DNA of 64,000 nt from Saccharothrix syringae (GCF_009498035.1 NZ_CP034550.1:9176001-9240000); one strand, 5' to 3'; positions 9,289 to 18,496 are shown, counted from the first letter of the stretch. Notes: a model not told the origin generated them from the letters alone. Translations and numbers: made by a program.

Positions 9289-9421
9289 GCTCCCTCATTC
9301 CCTAGACCTGCCTGAACGGGAACGAACCTACGAGCGCCGCGCCTCACCGATCGTCACCTCACCGACCGAACCCCCCATCCACCGCCGGTATGACCCGCCT
9401 CCCCCTCCAGTCTGACCCCGC

Positions 9422-9624
9422 GCGAGTCATGCCCCCAGCCCCCGCGTGTCATGCACTCAAGCCCGGCGTGTCATGCACTCAAGCCCGGCGTGTCATGCAC
9501 TCAGCACCCTCGAACTCGACATTTGACGCCGCTGCCGGGCCGCGAATGCAGAACTCATCGGGTCTGAGTGCATGACACGCGGGTGCTGAAGGCATGACAC
9601 GCCGGGGCTGGAGGCATGACACGC
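9422..9624. repeat. Array A: opposed arms of 22-bp units around a central spacer
   Basis: Left arm: core GCGAGTC/GCGTGTC at 9422, 9444, 9466 and 9488, each exactly 22 bp apart; units 2 and 3 are identical. Right arm: the inverse core GACACGC at 9574, 9596 and 9618, again 22 bp apart. GTGTCATGCACTCA of the left arm is the reverse complement of TGAGTGCATGACAC in the right arm, so transcripts can form a long stem-loop. The right arm ends 12 bp from the stop codon of the LuxR-type gene; the stretch 9289-9421 should hold the ABC operon promoter, with nothing else seen. Confidence 0.9.
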
Positions 9625-9636
9625 GCGGAGGTGGGG

Positions 9637-12615
9637 TTATTCGGGGAGGTCGAGGAGACCTCGGTCGAAGGCGTTGGCGACGGCCTCGGCTCGGCGGCTC
9701 GCGCCCAGCTTGGACATGATCCGGCTCAGGTGGACGCTGACGGTCTTCTCCGAGATGTAGAGCTCCTCGCCGACCTGCCGGTTGGTGCGCCCCCGCGCCA
9801 CCAGCTCCAGCACCGACCGCTCCCGCGGCGTGAACGGGTCCACCCGGTCGCGCGGCGCGGTGTCCCGCAACGCCACCCGCGCCCGCCGCGCCACCAGGTC
9901 CAGCGCCTCCCGCAACGGCTCCGCGCCCAGCCGGTCGGCCACCGCCGCGGCCGGCCGGAGCTGCGCCACCGCCTCCTCGCGCCGGTCGACGGCCAGCAGC
10001 GCCTCGGCCGCCCGCCACCGGCACACGGCCTGCTCGAACACCGCCCCGTAGCCGAACCCGTCGACCGCCGCCAGCCACGCACCCGGGTCCCCCGGCCCGG
10101 TCAGCCGCGACTCCTCCGCCGCCGCGCGCGCCAGCCACGCCAGGCCCTCCGGCCCCAGCCGGCCCGTGCGCGGCGTGCCCAGCTCGGCCGTGGTCCGCGC
10201 GTACGCCAGCAGCTCGCGGCCCGCCGCCACCGCCGCGTCCTCGGCCGGCCGGTCCCGCCGCCTGCGCGCCCGCGCGGCCAGGTCGGCGTACCCGGCGATG
10301 CCCAGCGCCGCGAGCCGGATGCCCGCCAGGGACCACTCGCGCTCCCGGCCGGACCACTCGATGGCGTCCGCGACCCGCTCCACGGCCACCTCCGGCTGCC
10401 CGCGCCACAGCGCCAGCTCGGCCCCGGTGCCGCCGGTGATCAGCGCGATCTGGAGGTCCCGGTGCCAGTCCGAGCGCAGCTCCCGGATCATCCGCTCGGC
10501 CTGCTCGAACTCGCCCCGGCTGACCGTCACGTGCGTGCCCGCCGCCGCGAGCCGCGCGGACACCGTGCTGGACACGCGCAGGCCGGGCGGTTCGGCGGCG
10601 GCCGCCGCACCGTCCCACCCGCCGGTGTAGTAGCCGGTCAACACGTGCAGGACGCGCAGCTCCAGGCCGTAGGAGCTCCAGGTCAGCCCGGTCTCCCTGG
10701 CCCGCGCCACGCCCTCGTCGAACACCCGCGCGGCCTCGGCCAGCTCGCCCAGGTCGTAGTGGTGCAGGCCGAGGAAGTACCGGGCGCGCAGCTCGGTGCC
10801 CGCCGCGTCGGCCTCCATCGCGCACGCCACCGCCGCGGTCAGGTGCTCCCGCGCCCGCGCCACCTCGCCCTCGGGCTCCTCCAGCAGGCCCAGCGTGGTC
10901 AGCGCGTCCGCCACCGCCGACTCCGCGCCGGACGCGCGGCCGTCCGCCACGGCCAGCTCGGCCCGCTCCCGCGCCTCGGCGTACTCGCGGTCCTGCCGCA
11001 GCGCCGCCGCCCACACCGCCAGCACCCACGCCCGCGCGTACGACGCCGGCCGTTCCCGCACCAGCCGCCACGCCTGCCGCACCGCGTCGTACATCTCGTC
11101 GTCGTTGCCGTCGAGCACCTGCAACGCCTGCGCGAAGCGCCGCCACACCTCGGCCGCGCCCTCGGGGTCCGACTCGTCGACGATCCGGGTGGCGGTCCGG
11201 GCGAACGCGATGGCCCGCTCCGGCTGCCCGGCCGTCCCGGCGGCCCAGGACGCCCGCCGCACCAGCACCAGCTCGGTCACGTCCGCAGGCCGCGCGTCCC
11301 CGGGCACCGCCGGCCACAGCTTGAGCGCCTGCTCCAGGTGCCGCAGCGCCTCGGCGGGCGCACCGGCCGCCTGCGCCTCCCGCGCCGCCTCCACCGACGC
11401 CCGCAGCGCCCGCGGCAGGTCGTGCGACTCCAGGCTGTGGTGGGCCAGCGCGGCGAACGTGCCCCGCCCGCCCGCGGACGCCAGCCGGTCGGCGTACGCG
11501 GCGTGCAGCCGCACCCGCTCGCCGGGCAGCAGGTCGCCGTGGACGGCCTCGCGCAGCAGCGCGTGCCGGAACGTGTAGACCTCGTCCCGCTGGACCAGCA
11601 GCACGTGGTGCTGCACCGCCTCGCGCAGCGCGCCGTCCAGCGCCACGTCGTCCAGCCCGGCCACGTCCCGCAGCAGGTCGTGCCGCACCGACCGGCCGCC
11701 GACCGACGCGACCCGCACCACGTGCTGCGCGTCCGCGCCCAGCCGCTCGATCCGGGCCAGCAGCACCTCGGCCAGCGTCCACGGCACCCGGCCGTCGCCG
11801 CAGGTGGCGACCGCGATCAGCTCCTCGGCGAAGAACGGGTTGCCGTCCGAGCGCTCGGCGACCTCCAGCACCACGTCGTCGGGCAGGTCGTCGGCCAGCG
11901 CCGCGACGAACGACCGCGAGTCGATCGCGCTCAGCGGGGTCAGGTCGAGCCGCTGCACGGCGGGCAGCCGCACCAGCTCGTTGAGCAGGGGCCGCAGCGG
12001 GTGGTTGCGGTGCAGGTCGTCCGACCGGTAGGTGGCGACCACCAGCAGCCGCTGCGCGCGCAGCCGGGACAGCAGGAACTGCAGCAGGTAGCGGGTGGAG
12101 GTGTCGGCCCAGTGCAGGTCCTCCAGGACCAGCAGCACCGGCCGCTGCTCGGCCAGCTCGCCGAGCAGCCCGTGCACCGCGTCGAACAGCCGGAGCTGGC
12201 CCACGTCCTGCTCGGGGCGGCGCCCGATCAGCACCGAGGGCAGGCCCGAGACGGCGCGGCCGCCGTCGGGTCCGACCGGCAGCGCCAGCTCCGGCAGCAG
12301 CAGCCCCAGGGCGGGCCGGGCGGCCACGTCCAGCAGGCCGGCCTCCCGCACCTGGCCCAGCGCCTCGGTGAAGGGCAGGTACGGCAGGCCGGTCTCGCCC
12401 ACGTCCAGGCACCGCCCGGTGAGCACGAGCGCGTCACCCGCGACCGCGGCCAGCTCGTCCACCAGGCGGGTCTTGCCGACCCCGGCGTCGCCCGCGACCA
12501 GGACCGCGCCGGCCTGGCCGCGGGCGGCCTCGTCGAGGGCGACGCGCAGCCTGGTCAGCTCCCGGCCACGCGCCACCAGGGGGATTCCGGAACCGAGGCG
12601 TGCCACACCTGGCAT
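9637..12615 (-). CDS. LuxR-family transcriptional regulator with AAA ATPase domain (LAL type)
   Basis: A 992-residue regulator. Walker A GDAGVGKTR lies at residues 42-50 and Walker B LLVLEDLHWADTS near 150; a long alpha-helical repeat region follows, and the C-terminus carries a LuxR helix-turn-helix (TPRERSVLELVARGRTNRQV then KTVSVHLSRIMSKLG). This size and order is that of large ATP-binding LuxR regulators (MalT relatives), often linked to specialised metabolism or sugar use in actinobacteria. Eleven bases downstream of a small ORF and presumably co-transcribed. Target genes cannot be told from the sequence. Confidence 0.93.
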   Translation of the reverse strand: MPGVARLGSGIPLVARGRELTRLRVALDEAARGQAGAVLVAGDAGVGKTRLVDELAAVAGDALVLTGRCLDVGETGLPYLPFTEALGQVREAGLLDVAARPALGLLLPELALPVGPDGGRAVSGLPSVLIGRRPEQDVGQLRLFDAVHGLLGELAEQRPVLLVLEDLHWADTSTRYLLQFLLSRLRAQRLLVVATYRSDDLHRNHPLRPLLNELVRLPAVQRLDLTPLSAIDSRSFVAALADDLPDDVVLEVAERSDGNPFFAEELIAVATCGDGRVPWTLAEVLLARIERLGADAQHVVRVASVGGRSVRHDLLRDVAGLDDVALDGALREAVQHHVLLVQRDEVYTFRHALLREAVHGDLLPGERVRLHAAYADRLASAGGRGTFAALAHHSLESHDLPRALRASVEAAREAQAAGAPAEALRHLEQALKLWPAVPGDARPADVTELVLVRRASWAAGTAGQPERAIAFARTATRIVDESDPEGAAEVWRRFAQALQVLDGNDDEMYDAVRQAWRLVRERPASYARAWVLAVWAAALRQDREYAEARERAELAVADGRASGAESAVADALTTLGLLEEPEGEVARAREHLTAAVACAMEADAAGTELRARYFLGLHHYDLGELAEAARVFDEGVARARETGLTWSSYGLELRVLHVLTGYYTGGWDGAAAAAEPPGLRVSSTVSARLAAAGTHVTVSRGEFEQAERMIRELRSDWHRDLQIALITGGTGAELALWRGQPEVAVERVADAIEWSGREREWSLAGIRLAALGIAGYADLAARARRRRDRPAEDAAVAAGRELLAYARTTAELGTPRTGRLGPEGLAWLARAAAEESRLTGPGDPGAWLAAVDGFGYGAVFEQAVCRWRAAEALLAVDRREEAVAQLRPAAAVADRLGAEPLREALDLVARRARVALRDTAPRDRVDPFTPRERSVLELVARGRTNRQVGEELYISEKTVSVHLSRIMSKLGASRRAEAVANAFDRGLLDLPE

Positions 12616-12626
12616 GTTGTCACACC

Positions 12627-12800
12627 TCAGGCGGCCTCACGGCGACCATTTCGCGGCTCGGGCACCTCCGGGTGCCGGCGCCACCACGGGCGCTTCGACC
12701 GCGCGGGCCGCCGGGAGACGCGGTCGCGGGCGGCCTCCTCGCGCAGCGCGGCCTGCCGGTAGTCGATCTCCGCCTTCAGGGCCTCGGGCGTCCACTCCAT
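12627..12800 (-). CDS. Small charged protein of unknown function
   Basis: A 57-residue protein (MEWTPEALKAEIDYRQAALR...) with an amphipathic, Glu/Arg-rich helix followed by a basic tail. The ATG at 12800 has a strong GAGGAGGAAG ribosome site. Short proteins that begin with a segment like EALKAEIDYRQ and end in RWW-type basic motifs recur in actinobacteria, but I know no function. It sits just upstream of the LuxR-type gene and may be co-transcribed. Confidence 0.65.
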   Translation of the reverse strand: MEWTPEALKAEIDYRQAALREEAARDRVSRRPARSKRPWWRRHPEVPEPRNGRREAA

Positions 12801-12886
12801 GACTTCCTCCTCGTTTCGGTACCGAGGAGGTTCGCCCTGAGGCGCACGGCGGGACATCGGTGGTTCACGTGGTCCGGGAGGTGGAT

Positions 12887-12931
12887 CCCCTTACCCGCCG
12901 GCGTAAGGGACCGCAGCCGGCGGGTAAGGGG
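12887..12931 (-). terminator. Perfect 16-bp hairpin after chitinase gene
   Basis: CCCCTTACCCGCCGGC (12887-12902) pairs exactly with GCCGGCGGGTAAGGGG (12916-12931) around a 13-base loop, 23 bp after the chitinase stop. It should act as a terminator for the chitinase gene and may also shield the region upstream of the small ORF at 12800. Confidence 0.8.
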
Positions 12932-12953
12932 TGCCTGAGGGCGCCGACGAGGG

Positions 12954-15287
12954 TCAGCAGGCGCCCAGGTCGCGCCACACGCCCCACTCGCCCGTGGTGC
13001 CGGGCTCCTCGCCCTGCGTCCACCACTTGGCCTGCCAGCGCTTGCCGCGGTGGGAGACCTCGTTGCCGCCGCCGTATGCCTTGGCGCGGTCCCAGGCGGG
13101 CGCGGTGCAGTTCGGCTGCTGGCTGGTGGTCGTGGTGGTCGTGGTGGTCGTGGTACCGGTGGGGTCGGGGCCGCCGGTGCCGCCGCGCGGGTGGTCGGAG
13201 GCGATGGCGTAGGACTTGCCGCCGAAGGTGAGCTTGAAGTTCGACGGCGAGGCGATGGGCAGCTGGTAGCTCAGCGCGACGTCCACCGAGGCGCCCGGCG
13301 CCAGCGGCTGCCACGTGGGCAGGGTCAGCTCGACGTGCTGGAAGTCGCCCCTCAGGCCGCCGACGTTGGAGCCGGAGTGGCCCTTGGCGGTGACCCGCAG
13401 CCCGAACCCGGACTGGTCGGCCATGCCGCCCGGCGCGCTGGTGCCGTAGTCGAACTCGATCCTCGTGCCGCCCGGCAGGGTGGTGGTCGAGTTGTTGGTG
13501 AGCTTCAGCTTGGGCGTGATCGGGTAGTTGTTGTCGCCGAGCGCGAACCCGGAGACGGTGGCGGAGACGTCGAGCACGTCGGACGGCGTGGGCCCGGCGG
13601 CCTTGCGGCTGCCGTACGGCGCGGCGCCGCGCAGGCCGTCGTTGATCTTGGTGAGCAGCGTGTCGCCGACGGTGTACTGGCCCCTGGCGGCGTCGAAGCG
13701 GTAGTCGCCGGCCAGCTCCCAGATCATCACGCCGCCGATGCCCTTGTCCGCCACGTACTTCGCCTTCGCGGCGATGGACTGCTCGTCCTCAGTGGACAGG
13801 AACACCTTCTTGTCGGCGTTCCACAGCCACGGCGCGGTGAGCGTGCTGTCGTAGAACCGCTTGTAGGTGCCGGTGAGCCGGTCGGTCGGGTCGTTGACCG
13901 GGTCGAGGCCGTGCTTCGCCAGGTAGTCCGGCGTGATGCCGTTCTCCAGGTTCTTGGCGTGCCACAGGGGGTTCACGCCGCTGGGCACCTCCGCGCCGCC
14001 GGCGGTGGAGTCGTGCCACAGGTTGTCGATGCCGACCGCGCCGTTGCCGCACGGGGTGGTGCTGCCGACGCTGGAGCCGGTGCCGGCCGGGCACCTGGTC
14101 TGGTCGGGCAGCGCGGCCCGGCCCCACAACCCGTTGGTGCCACCGGTGACGCCCTGCCAGCCGCGGCTGTAGAACGGGACGCCGATGTTGATCCGCCCGG
14201 CCTGCATGGCGCCGCGGTAGTAGTGGTAGGCCCAGTCGGTGTTCAGGTAGCCCATGCCCTCGTACTGCGGCGCGGTGTAGACGCCGCCCGCGGCCAGCTC
14301 GCCGTCCTTGCCGTCGTCGTACAGGGCGGCGTTGGGGCCGACGAAGTGGTTCCACGAGCCGTGCAGGTCGTAGGACATGATGTTGACGTAGTCCAGGTAC
14401 CGGGTGACCTGGTACGCCTCCTGGCCGCGCAGCAGCCAGCCCGACGCGGGCACGGCGGCGGTGAGCAGGTAGTGCCTGCCGTCCTCGGCCGAGGCGCGGT
14501 CCAGCTTCTCGCGCAGCGCCTTCATGATCTTCTCGTAGCCGGCCCACAGCGTGCCGCGGTTGGCGTTGGAGATCCAGAAGTCGTCCGGGTTGCCGGCGTG
14601 GTTGTTCGAGGTGGCGTACTCGTAGTCGATGTCGACGCCGTTGAAGCCGTAGGCGCGGATGAACCGCACGGCCGAGTCGGCGAACGCGTCGACGGTCGCC
14701 TGGGGCTGCGCGCCGAGCTTGTAGAAGCCGCCGCTGGCGTTGCGCGTGCCGTCGGGGTTGAAGAAGCCGCCGGTCTCGGCCCAGCCGCCCACGGAGATCA
14801 GCGTCTTGACGTTCGGGTGCTGCTTCTTGTGCTTGGTCAGGAGGTTGAAGTGACCCTTGTACGGCAGGGACGGGTCGAGGTCGACGCCCGGCCAGGTCAT
14901 GCCGGTGGCCGGGTTGTCCGGGCCGTCGGCGCCGACGGACACGCGGTACTGCGCGTCCAGGTGGGCGAAGGCGTAGTTCAGGTGCGTGACCTTGGTCCAC
15001 GGGATGTCGGGCACCAGGTAGGCGGGGGCGCCGTTGCCACCGGTCCGCCAGCTCGTGAAGTAGCCGATGACGCGGCGGGAGTGGTCGGGACCCAGCGACT
15101 CCCGGCCCTCGGTGTCGTAGACCGAGCAGTAGGGGACGGCGACGCCGGGGGTCTGGTAGAGGCCGTCGGGGCGGCACTCCTCCCCCGCGGCGGCGTTGGA
15201 CGTGGACGGGGCGACGACCGCCACCGCGAGACCGACCGCCGTGGCGATCGTCGCGAGCAGCGGCAGGAACCTTCTTCGGGACACCAC
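12954..15287 (-). CDS. Secreted chitinase: GH18, chitinase-type accessory domain, CBM5/12
   Basis: A 777-residue secreted enzyme. The N-terminus SRRRFLPLL plus a hydrophobic stretch is a possible twin-arginine signal. The GH18 catalytic motif reads GFNGVDIDYEYAT, with the acid Glu near residue 223; SVGGWAE near 165-171 is the second GH18 signature. A beta-rich domain (about 580-705) follows, then a run of about ten Thr, and a C-terminal chitin-binding domain CTAPAWDRAKAYGGGNEV. GTG at 15287 (or 15284) follows AGGAGG. Two DasR-like boxes lie upstream, so induction by chitin breakdown products is likely. Confidence 0.95.
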   Translation of the reverse strand: MVSRRRFLPLLATIATAVGLAVAVVAPSTSNAAAGEECRPDGLYQTPGVAVPYCSVYDTEGRESLGPDHSRRVIGYFTSWRTGGNGAPAYLVPDIPWTKVTHLNYAFAHLDAQYRVSVGADGPDNPATGMTWPGVDLDPSLPYKGHFNLLTKHKKQHPNVKTLISVGGWAETGGFFNPDGTRNASGGFYKLGAQPQATVDAFADSAVRFIRAYGFNGVDIDYEYATSNNHAGNPDDFWISNANRGTLWAGYEKIMKALREKLDRASAEDGRHYLLTAAVPASGWLLRGQEAYQVTRYLDYVNIMSYDLHGSWNHFVGPNAALYDDGKDGELAAGGVYTAPQYEGMGYLNTDWAYHYYRGAMQAGRINIGVPFYSRGWQGVTGGTNGLWGRAALPDQTRCPAGTGSSVGSTTPCGNGAVGIDNLWHDSTAGGAEVPSGVNPLWHAKNLENGITPDYLAKHGLDPVNDPTDRLTGTYKRFYDSTLTAPWLWNADKKVFLSTEDEQSIAAKAKYVADKGIGGVMIWELAGDYRFDAARGQYTVGDTLLTKINDGLRGAAPYGSRKAAGPTPSDVLDVSATVSGFALGDNNYPITPKLKLTNNSTTTLPGGTRIEFDYGTSAPGGMADQSGFGLRVTAKGHSGSNVGGLRGDFQHVELTLPTWQPLAPGASVDVALSYQLPIASPSNFKLTFGGKSYAIASDHPRGGTGGPDPTGTTTTTTTTTTSQQPNCTAPAWDRAKAYGGGNEVSHRGKRWQAKWWTQGEEPGTTGEWGVWRDLGAC

Positions 15288-15340
15288 CGGGTACCTCCTG
15301 CACCAGGCGGCGGCCTCGACGCAGCCACCGAAACGTAAAT

Positions 15341-15374
15341 AGGTCTAGACCTTGGTGTCAATAGGTCCAGACCA
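15341..15374. promoter_or_regulatory. Two DasR-type boxes upstream of chitinase
   Basis: AGGTCTAGACCT (15341-15352) and AGGTCCAGACCA (15363-15374) are spaced 22 bp apart, two helical turns, on the same face of the DNA. They match the direct repeats known from Streptomyces chitinase promoters and the DasR site TGGTCTAGACCA, the control point for N-acetylglucosamine and chitin use. Confidence 0.85.
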
Positions 15375-15457
15375 CTCAACCGATCACGTGGGTGGGCGGG
15401 TGCCGCGTCCGGGGGTGAGGTCGGCAGAGGGGCAAGGGCGGGGCGGGGTCCGGCGGC

Positions 15458-18349
15458 TCAGACCGCGGTGGCCGCCCGCGCCCGCGCCAACCGCGCCCGC
15501 ACCTGATCGGCCTCCGGCGCGTTCAACTCGGTGAACAGCGCCAGCGCCCGCTGCCAGTGCGCCACCGCACCCGGCAACCCCTGCCGCTCGAACACGATCG
15601 CCAACCGGTCGTGCGCGACCGCCAGGTGGTACGGGCTGGCCGCCGCCGAGGCGACCGACAGCGCGGTGCGCGCCGAGGTCACCGCCTCCGCGTGCTCCCC
15701 CGACTCCAGCAGCACCATGGCCAGGTCCGCGTGGCACGTCGACTCACCGCACTGCTCGCCCACCTCGCGGTACATCCCGACCGCCGCCCGCAGCCACGTC
15801 CCCGCCTCGCCGTACCGCCGCGTGGCCAGGTGCAGCAGCCCGAGGTTGTGGTGCGCGTTCGCCTCGGCCCACCGCGACCCGGCCAGCCTGCTGGCCTCCA
15901 GCGCCTCCCGGTAGGACGCCTCCGACTCGTCGACCCGCCCCAGCCCCTGCAGCATGTCCGCGACCGTGGTCAGCGCCCGTGCCTGCGCGTTCACGTCCCC
16001 GGACGCGCGCGCCACCTCCAGCGCCTCGCGGTGCCGCACCAGCGACTCGTCCACCCGCCCGACCTGCGCCAGCGCGATCCCGGAGTTGAACAGCATCACG
16101 AACCGCGCCTCGGGGTCGCCCAGCTCCGCCGCCGCCTTCAGCGCGGTCTCGGTCATGCGCAGCCACGTCGACCGGTCGGCGCGCAGCCAGAAGAACCGCG
16201 ACAGCGCGTACGGCAACTGCCAGGCGTGCACCAGCCACGCCCGCTCACCGCCCTCGGCGGCCAGCTCGGCGGCGGCGATGATGTTGCCCTGCTCGGCCTC
16301 CAGCCACGCGATCGCCTCGGCCGAACCGGTCAGCTTCGGCACCTCGGCGGGCTTGTGCTCGGGCGCCACCCGCACGCTGTTGCCCCGCGCCACGGGCAGC
16401 TGCCCGTCCGCCAGGTCCGCGCAGTGCAGGTAGTAGTCGAGCATCAGGCTGGTGGCCGACCCGCGCTCGTCCGGCGCCAGCTCGGCGGCCAGCGTCCGGG
16501 TGTAGACGCGCACCAGGTCGTGCGCGCCGTAGCGGCCGGTCTCGTTGAGCGAGAGCAGGTTGGCCGCGGTCAGCGCGTCCAGCGCGCGCTGCGCCTCCGA
16601 CACGCGCACCCGCGCCATGGCGGCGACCACGAACGCGGTGACGTCCGGCCCGGGGTGCAGGCCCAGCAGCGCCAGCAGCCGCGCGGGCAGCGGTGACAGG
16701 GCCCGCCGCGAGGCGTCCAGCGCCGCTCGCACCGTGGAGTCCTCGTCCTCCAGGCCGAGCGCGGCGAGCCTGCCGTGCTCGTCGTCCAGCTCGGCGACCA
16801 GCTCCGCCACCTTCAGCGTCGGCGACACCGCCAGCCGGGCGGCGGCGATCCGCAGCGCCAGCGGCAGCCCGTCGCACAGCACGGCCAGCCGGCGCAGCGC
16901 GGCCGACTCCGTGCCGTCCCGGCCGGCCACCCGGCCCACCACGGCCACCGCCGCGTCCAGGTCCAGCATGTCCAGCTCGACCAGCCGCGCCTCGGCGTGC
17001 GCCACCAGGCCGACCAGCCGCCGCCGGGACGTGACCACCACGCACGACGGCGGGCCGGGCAGCAGCGGCAGCAGCTCGGTGGAGCCGCGCGCGTTGTCCA
17101 GCATCACGATCATCCGCCGGTCCGCGATGAGCGTGCGGAACAGCGCCGACCGCTCCTCCACGGTGACCGGGATGTCCGGCGACGGCACGCCCAGCGTGCG
17201 CAGGAACCGGTTGAGCACCTCACCCGCGCCCAGCGGCTCCTGGTTGGGGTCGTAGCCGTGCAGGTCGACGTAGAGCTGGCCGTCCGGGAAGTCCTCGCGC
17301 ACCCGGTTCGCCCAGTGCAGCGCCAGCGCCGTCTTGCCCACGCCCGCGGGACCGGTGACCACGAGCACCAGCCCGCCGTCGGGGTGGTCCGCCAGCAGGC
17401 CGTCGAGCCGCTCCAGCTCCCCGTCGCGCCCGATGAGGGTGACCGAGGCGCGCGGGAGCTGCGCGGGCGTGATGGGCGAGGGCGGCACCGGTTCCGCGCC
17501 GGCGGGCAGCGCCATCGGCCGGGTCGGCGGCTCCGGCTCGGGGTTGTCCCCGGCCAGCACGGCCTGGTGCAGCTTGCGCAGCTCCGGGCCGGGCTCCACG
17601 CCCAGCTCCTCCACCAGCACGGCGCGCGCCTCGCGGTAGGCGGCCAGCGCCTCGGCCTGCCGCCCGGCCTGGCACAGCGCCCGCATCAGCAGGCCGTGCC
17701 CGCGCTCGCGCAGCGGGTGCTCACCGACCAGCGAGGTCAGCGACGGCACCAGCTCCGCGCCGCGCCCGATCAGCAGCATCAGCTCGGCCCGGTCCTCCAG
17801 CACGGCCAGCCGCCGCTCGACCAGCCGGCCGCGCTCGACCTCGGCGAACAGGCCGACCACGCCGCCCAGCGGCTCACCGCGCCACAGCTCCAGCGCCCCG
17901 TCCAGCTCCGCGGCGGCCGAGACCGGGTCGCCCGAGGCGCGCAGCCGGGCCGCCGCCGCGACGCGGCGCTCGAAGTCCTCCAGGTCGACCGCGTTGCGCT
18001 CGACCCGCAGCAGGTAGCCGTCGCCGACGGAGGTCAGCAGCTCGGCCGGGGCGCGGCGGGCGCGGCTGGGCTCCAGCGCGCGGCGCAGGCCGGCCACGTA
18101 GGTCTGCACGAGGTTGACCGCGCTGCTGGGCGGGTGGTCGCCCCACACCGCCTCGATGATCTGGTCCCGGCTCACCGGGGTGTTGCGGGCCAGCAGCAGC
18201 ACCGCCAGGACGGCGCGCTGCTTGGCGGCGCCGAGGTCGACCTCCTCGCCACCGCGCACCGCCCGGAGCAGGCCCAGCACCTCGAACCGCAGGTGCTCCC
18301 CGCCGTGCTTGTCCACCGACCGATCCCCCGCCGAAGGTCCCTCGCTCAC
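15458..18349 (-). CDS. AfsR/SARP-family regulator (winged helix, BTAD, NB-ARC, TPR)
   Basis: A 963-residue regulator. The N-terminal OmpR-like winged helix (LGAAKQRAVLAVLLLARN...AVWGDHPPSSAVNLVQTYV) is followed by a bacterial transcriptional activator domain (ALCQAGRQAEALAAYREARA), then an NB-ARC ATPase with Walker A VTGPAGVGKTALAL and C-terminal tetratricopeptide repeats. The architecture is that of AfsR, a pleiotropic activator. GTG at 18349 is chosen; a TTG at 18355 and a GTG at 18316 preceded by GGGGGA are alternatives. It lies downstream of no obvious partner, so its target is open. Confidence 0.92.
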   Translation of the reverse strand: MSEGPSAGDRSVDKHGGEHLRFEVLGLLRAVRGGEEVDLGAAKQRAVLAVLLLARNTPVSRDQIIEAVWGDHPPSSAVNLVQTYVAGLRRALEPSRARRAPAELLTSVGDGYLLRVERNAVDLEDFERRVAAAARLRASGDPVSAAAELDGALELWRGEPLGGVVGLFAEVERGRLVERRLAVLEDRAELMLLIGRGAELVPSLTSLVGEHPLRERGHGLLMRALCQAGRQAEALAAYREARAVLVEELGVEPGPELRKLHQAVLAGDNPEPEPPTRPMALPAGAEPVPPSPITPAQLPRASVTLIGRDGELERLDGLLADHPDGGLVLVVTGPAGVGKTALALHWANRVREDFPDGQLYVDLHGYDPNQEPLGAGEVLNRFLRTLGVPSPDIPVTVEERSALFRTLIADRRMIVMLDNARGSTELLPLLPGPPSCVVVTSRRRLVGLVAHAEARLVELDMLDLDAAVAVVGRVAGRDGTESAALRRLAVLCDGLPLALRIAAARLAVSPTLKVAELVAELDDEHGRLAALGLEDEDSTVRAALDASRRALSPLPARLLALLGLHPGPDVTAFVVAAMARVRVSEAQRALDALTAANLLSLNETGRYGAHDLVRVYTRTLAAELAPDERGSATSLMLDYYLHCADLADGQLPVARGNSVRVAPEHKPAEVPKLTGSAEAIAWLEAEQGNIIAAAELAAEGGERAWLVHAWQLPYALSRFFWLRADRSTWLRMTETALKAAAELGDPEARFVMLFNSGIALAQVGRVDESLVRHREALEVARASGDVNAQARALTTVADMLQGLGRVDESEASYREALEASRLAGSRWAEANAHHNLGLLHLATRRYGEAGTWLRAAVGMYREVGEQCGESTCHADLAMVLLESGEHAEAVTSARTALSVASAAASPYHLAVAHDRLAIVFERQGLPGAVAHWQRALALFTELNAPEADQVRARLARARAATAV

Positions 18350-18406
18350 GACCAAGCCTAGGAGATCACTTCAGTCCGGCTCCAGTCGTCCTGTAGCCGC
18401 ATTCTT

Positions 18407-18417
18407 ACGCTAAGCGT
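18407..18417. promoter_or_regulatory. 11-bp palindrome upstream of AfsR-like gene
   Basis: ACGCTAAGCGT is a perfect dyad 58 bp before the start codon of the AfsR-like gene. It is a plausible operator or autoregulatory site, but nothing else supports this. Confidence 0.35.
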
Positions 18418-18496
18418 GTCCGACCAACCACACAGGGCGAACCCCGGTGGGGGAGGTTGGACCGGACAGCGGATCACCCGCTGCTCCCCCAGAACG

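Noticed and set aside
9422..9624. CRISPR array
   Set aside because: The units are contiguous 22-bp repeats without unique spacers, arms are inverted relative to each other and no cas genes are near. The same holds for the arrays at 21483, 31617 and 47521.
9479..12412. Long alternative minus-strand frame covering the LuxR gene and array A
   Set aside because: It is a shadow frame of the LuxR-type gene; its tail is only a translation of the repeat units.
13121..13155. Repeat of GTGGTCGTG-type triplets as a DNA element
   Set aside because: It encodes the Thr-rich linker of the chitinase; the similar run at about 30435-30480 encodes the linker of the sigma fusion.
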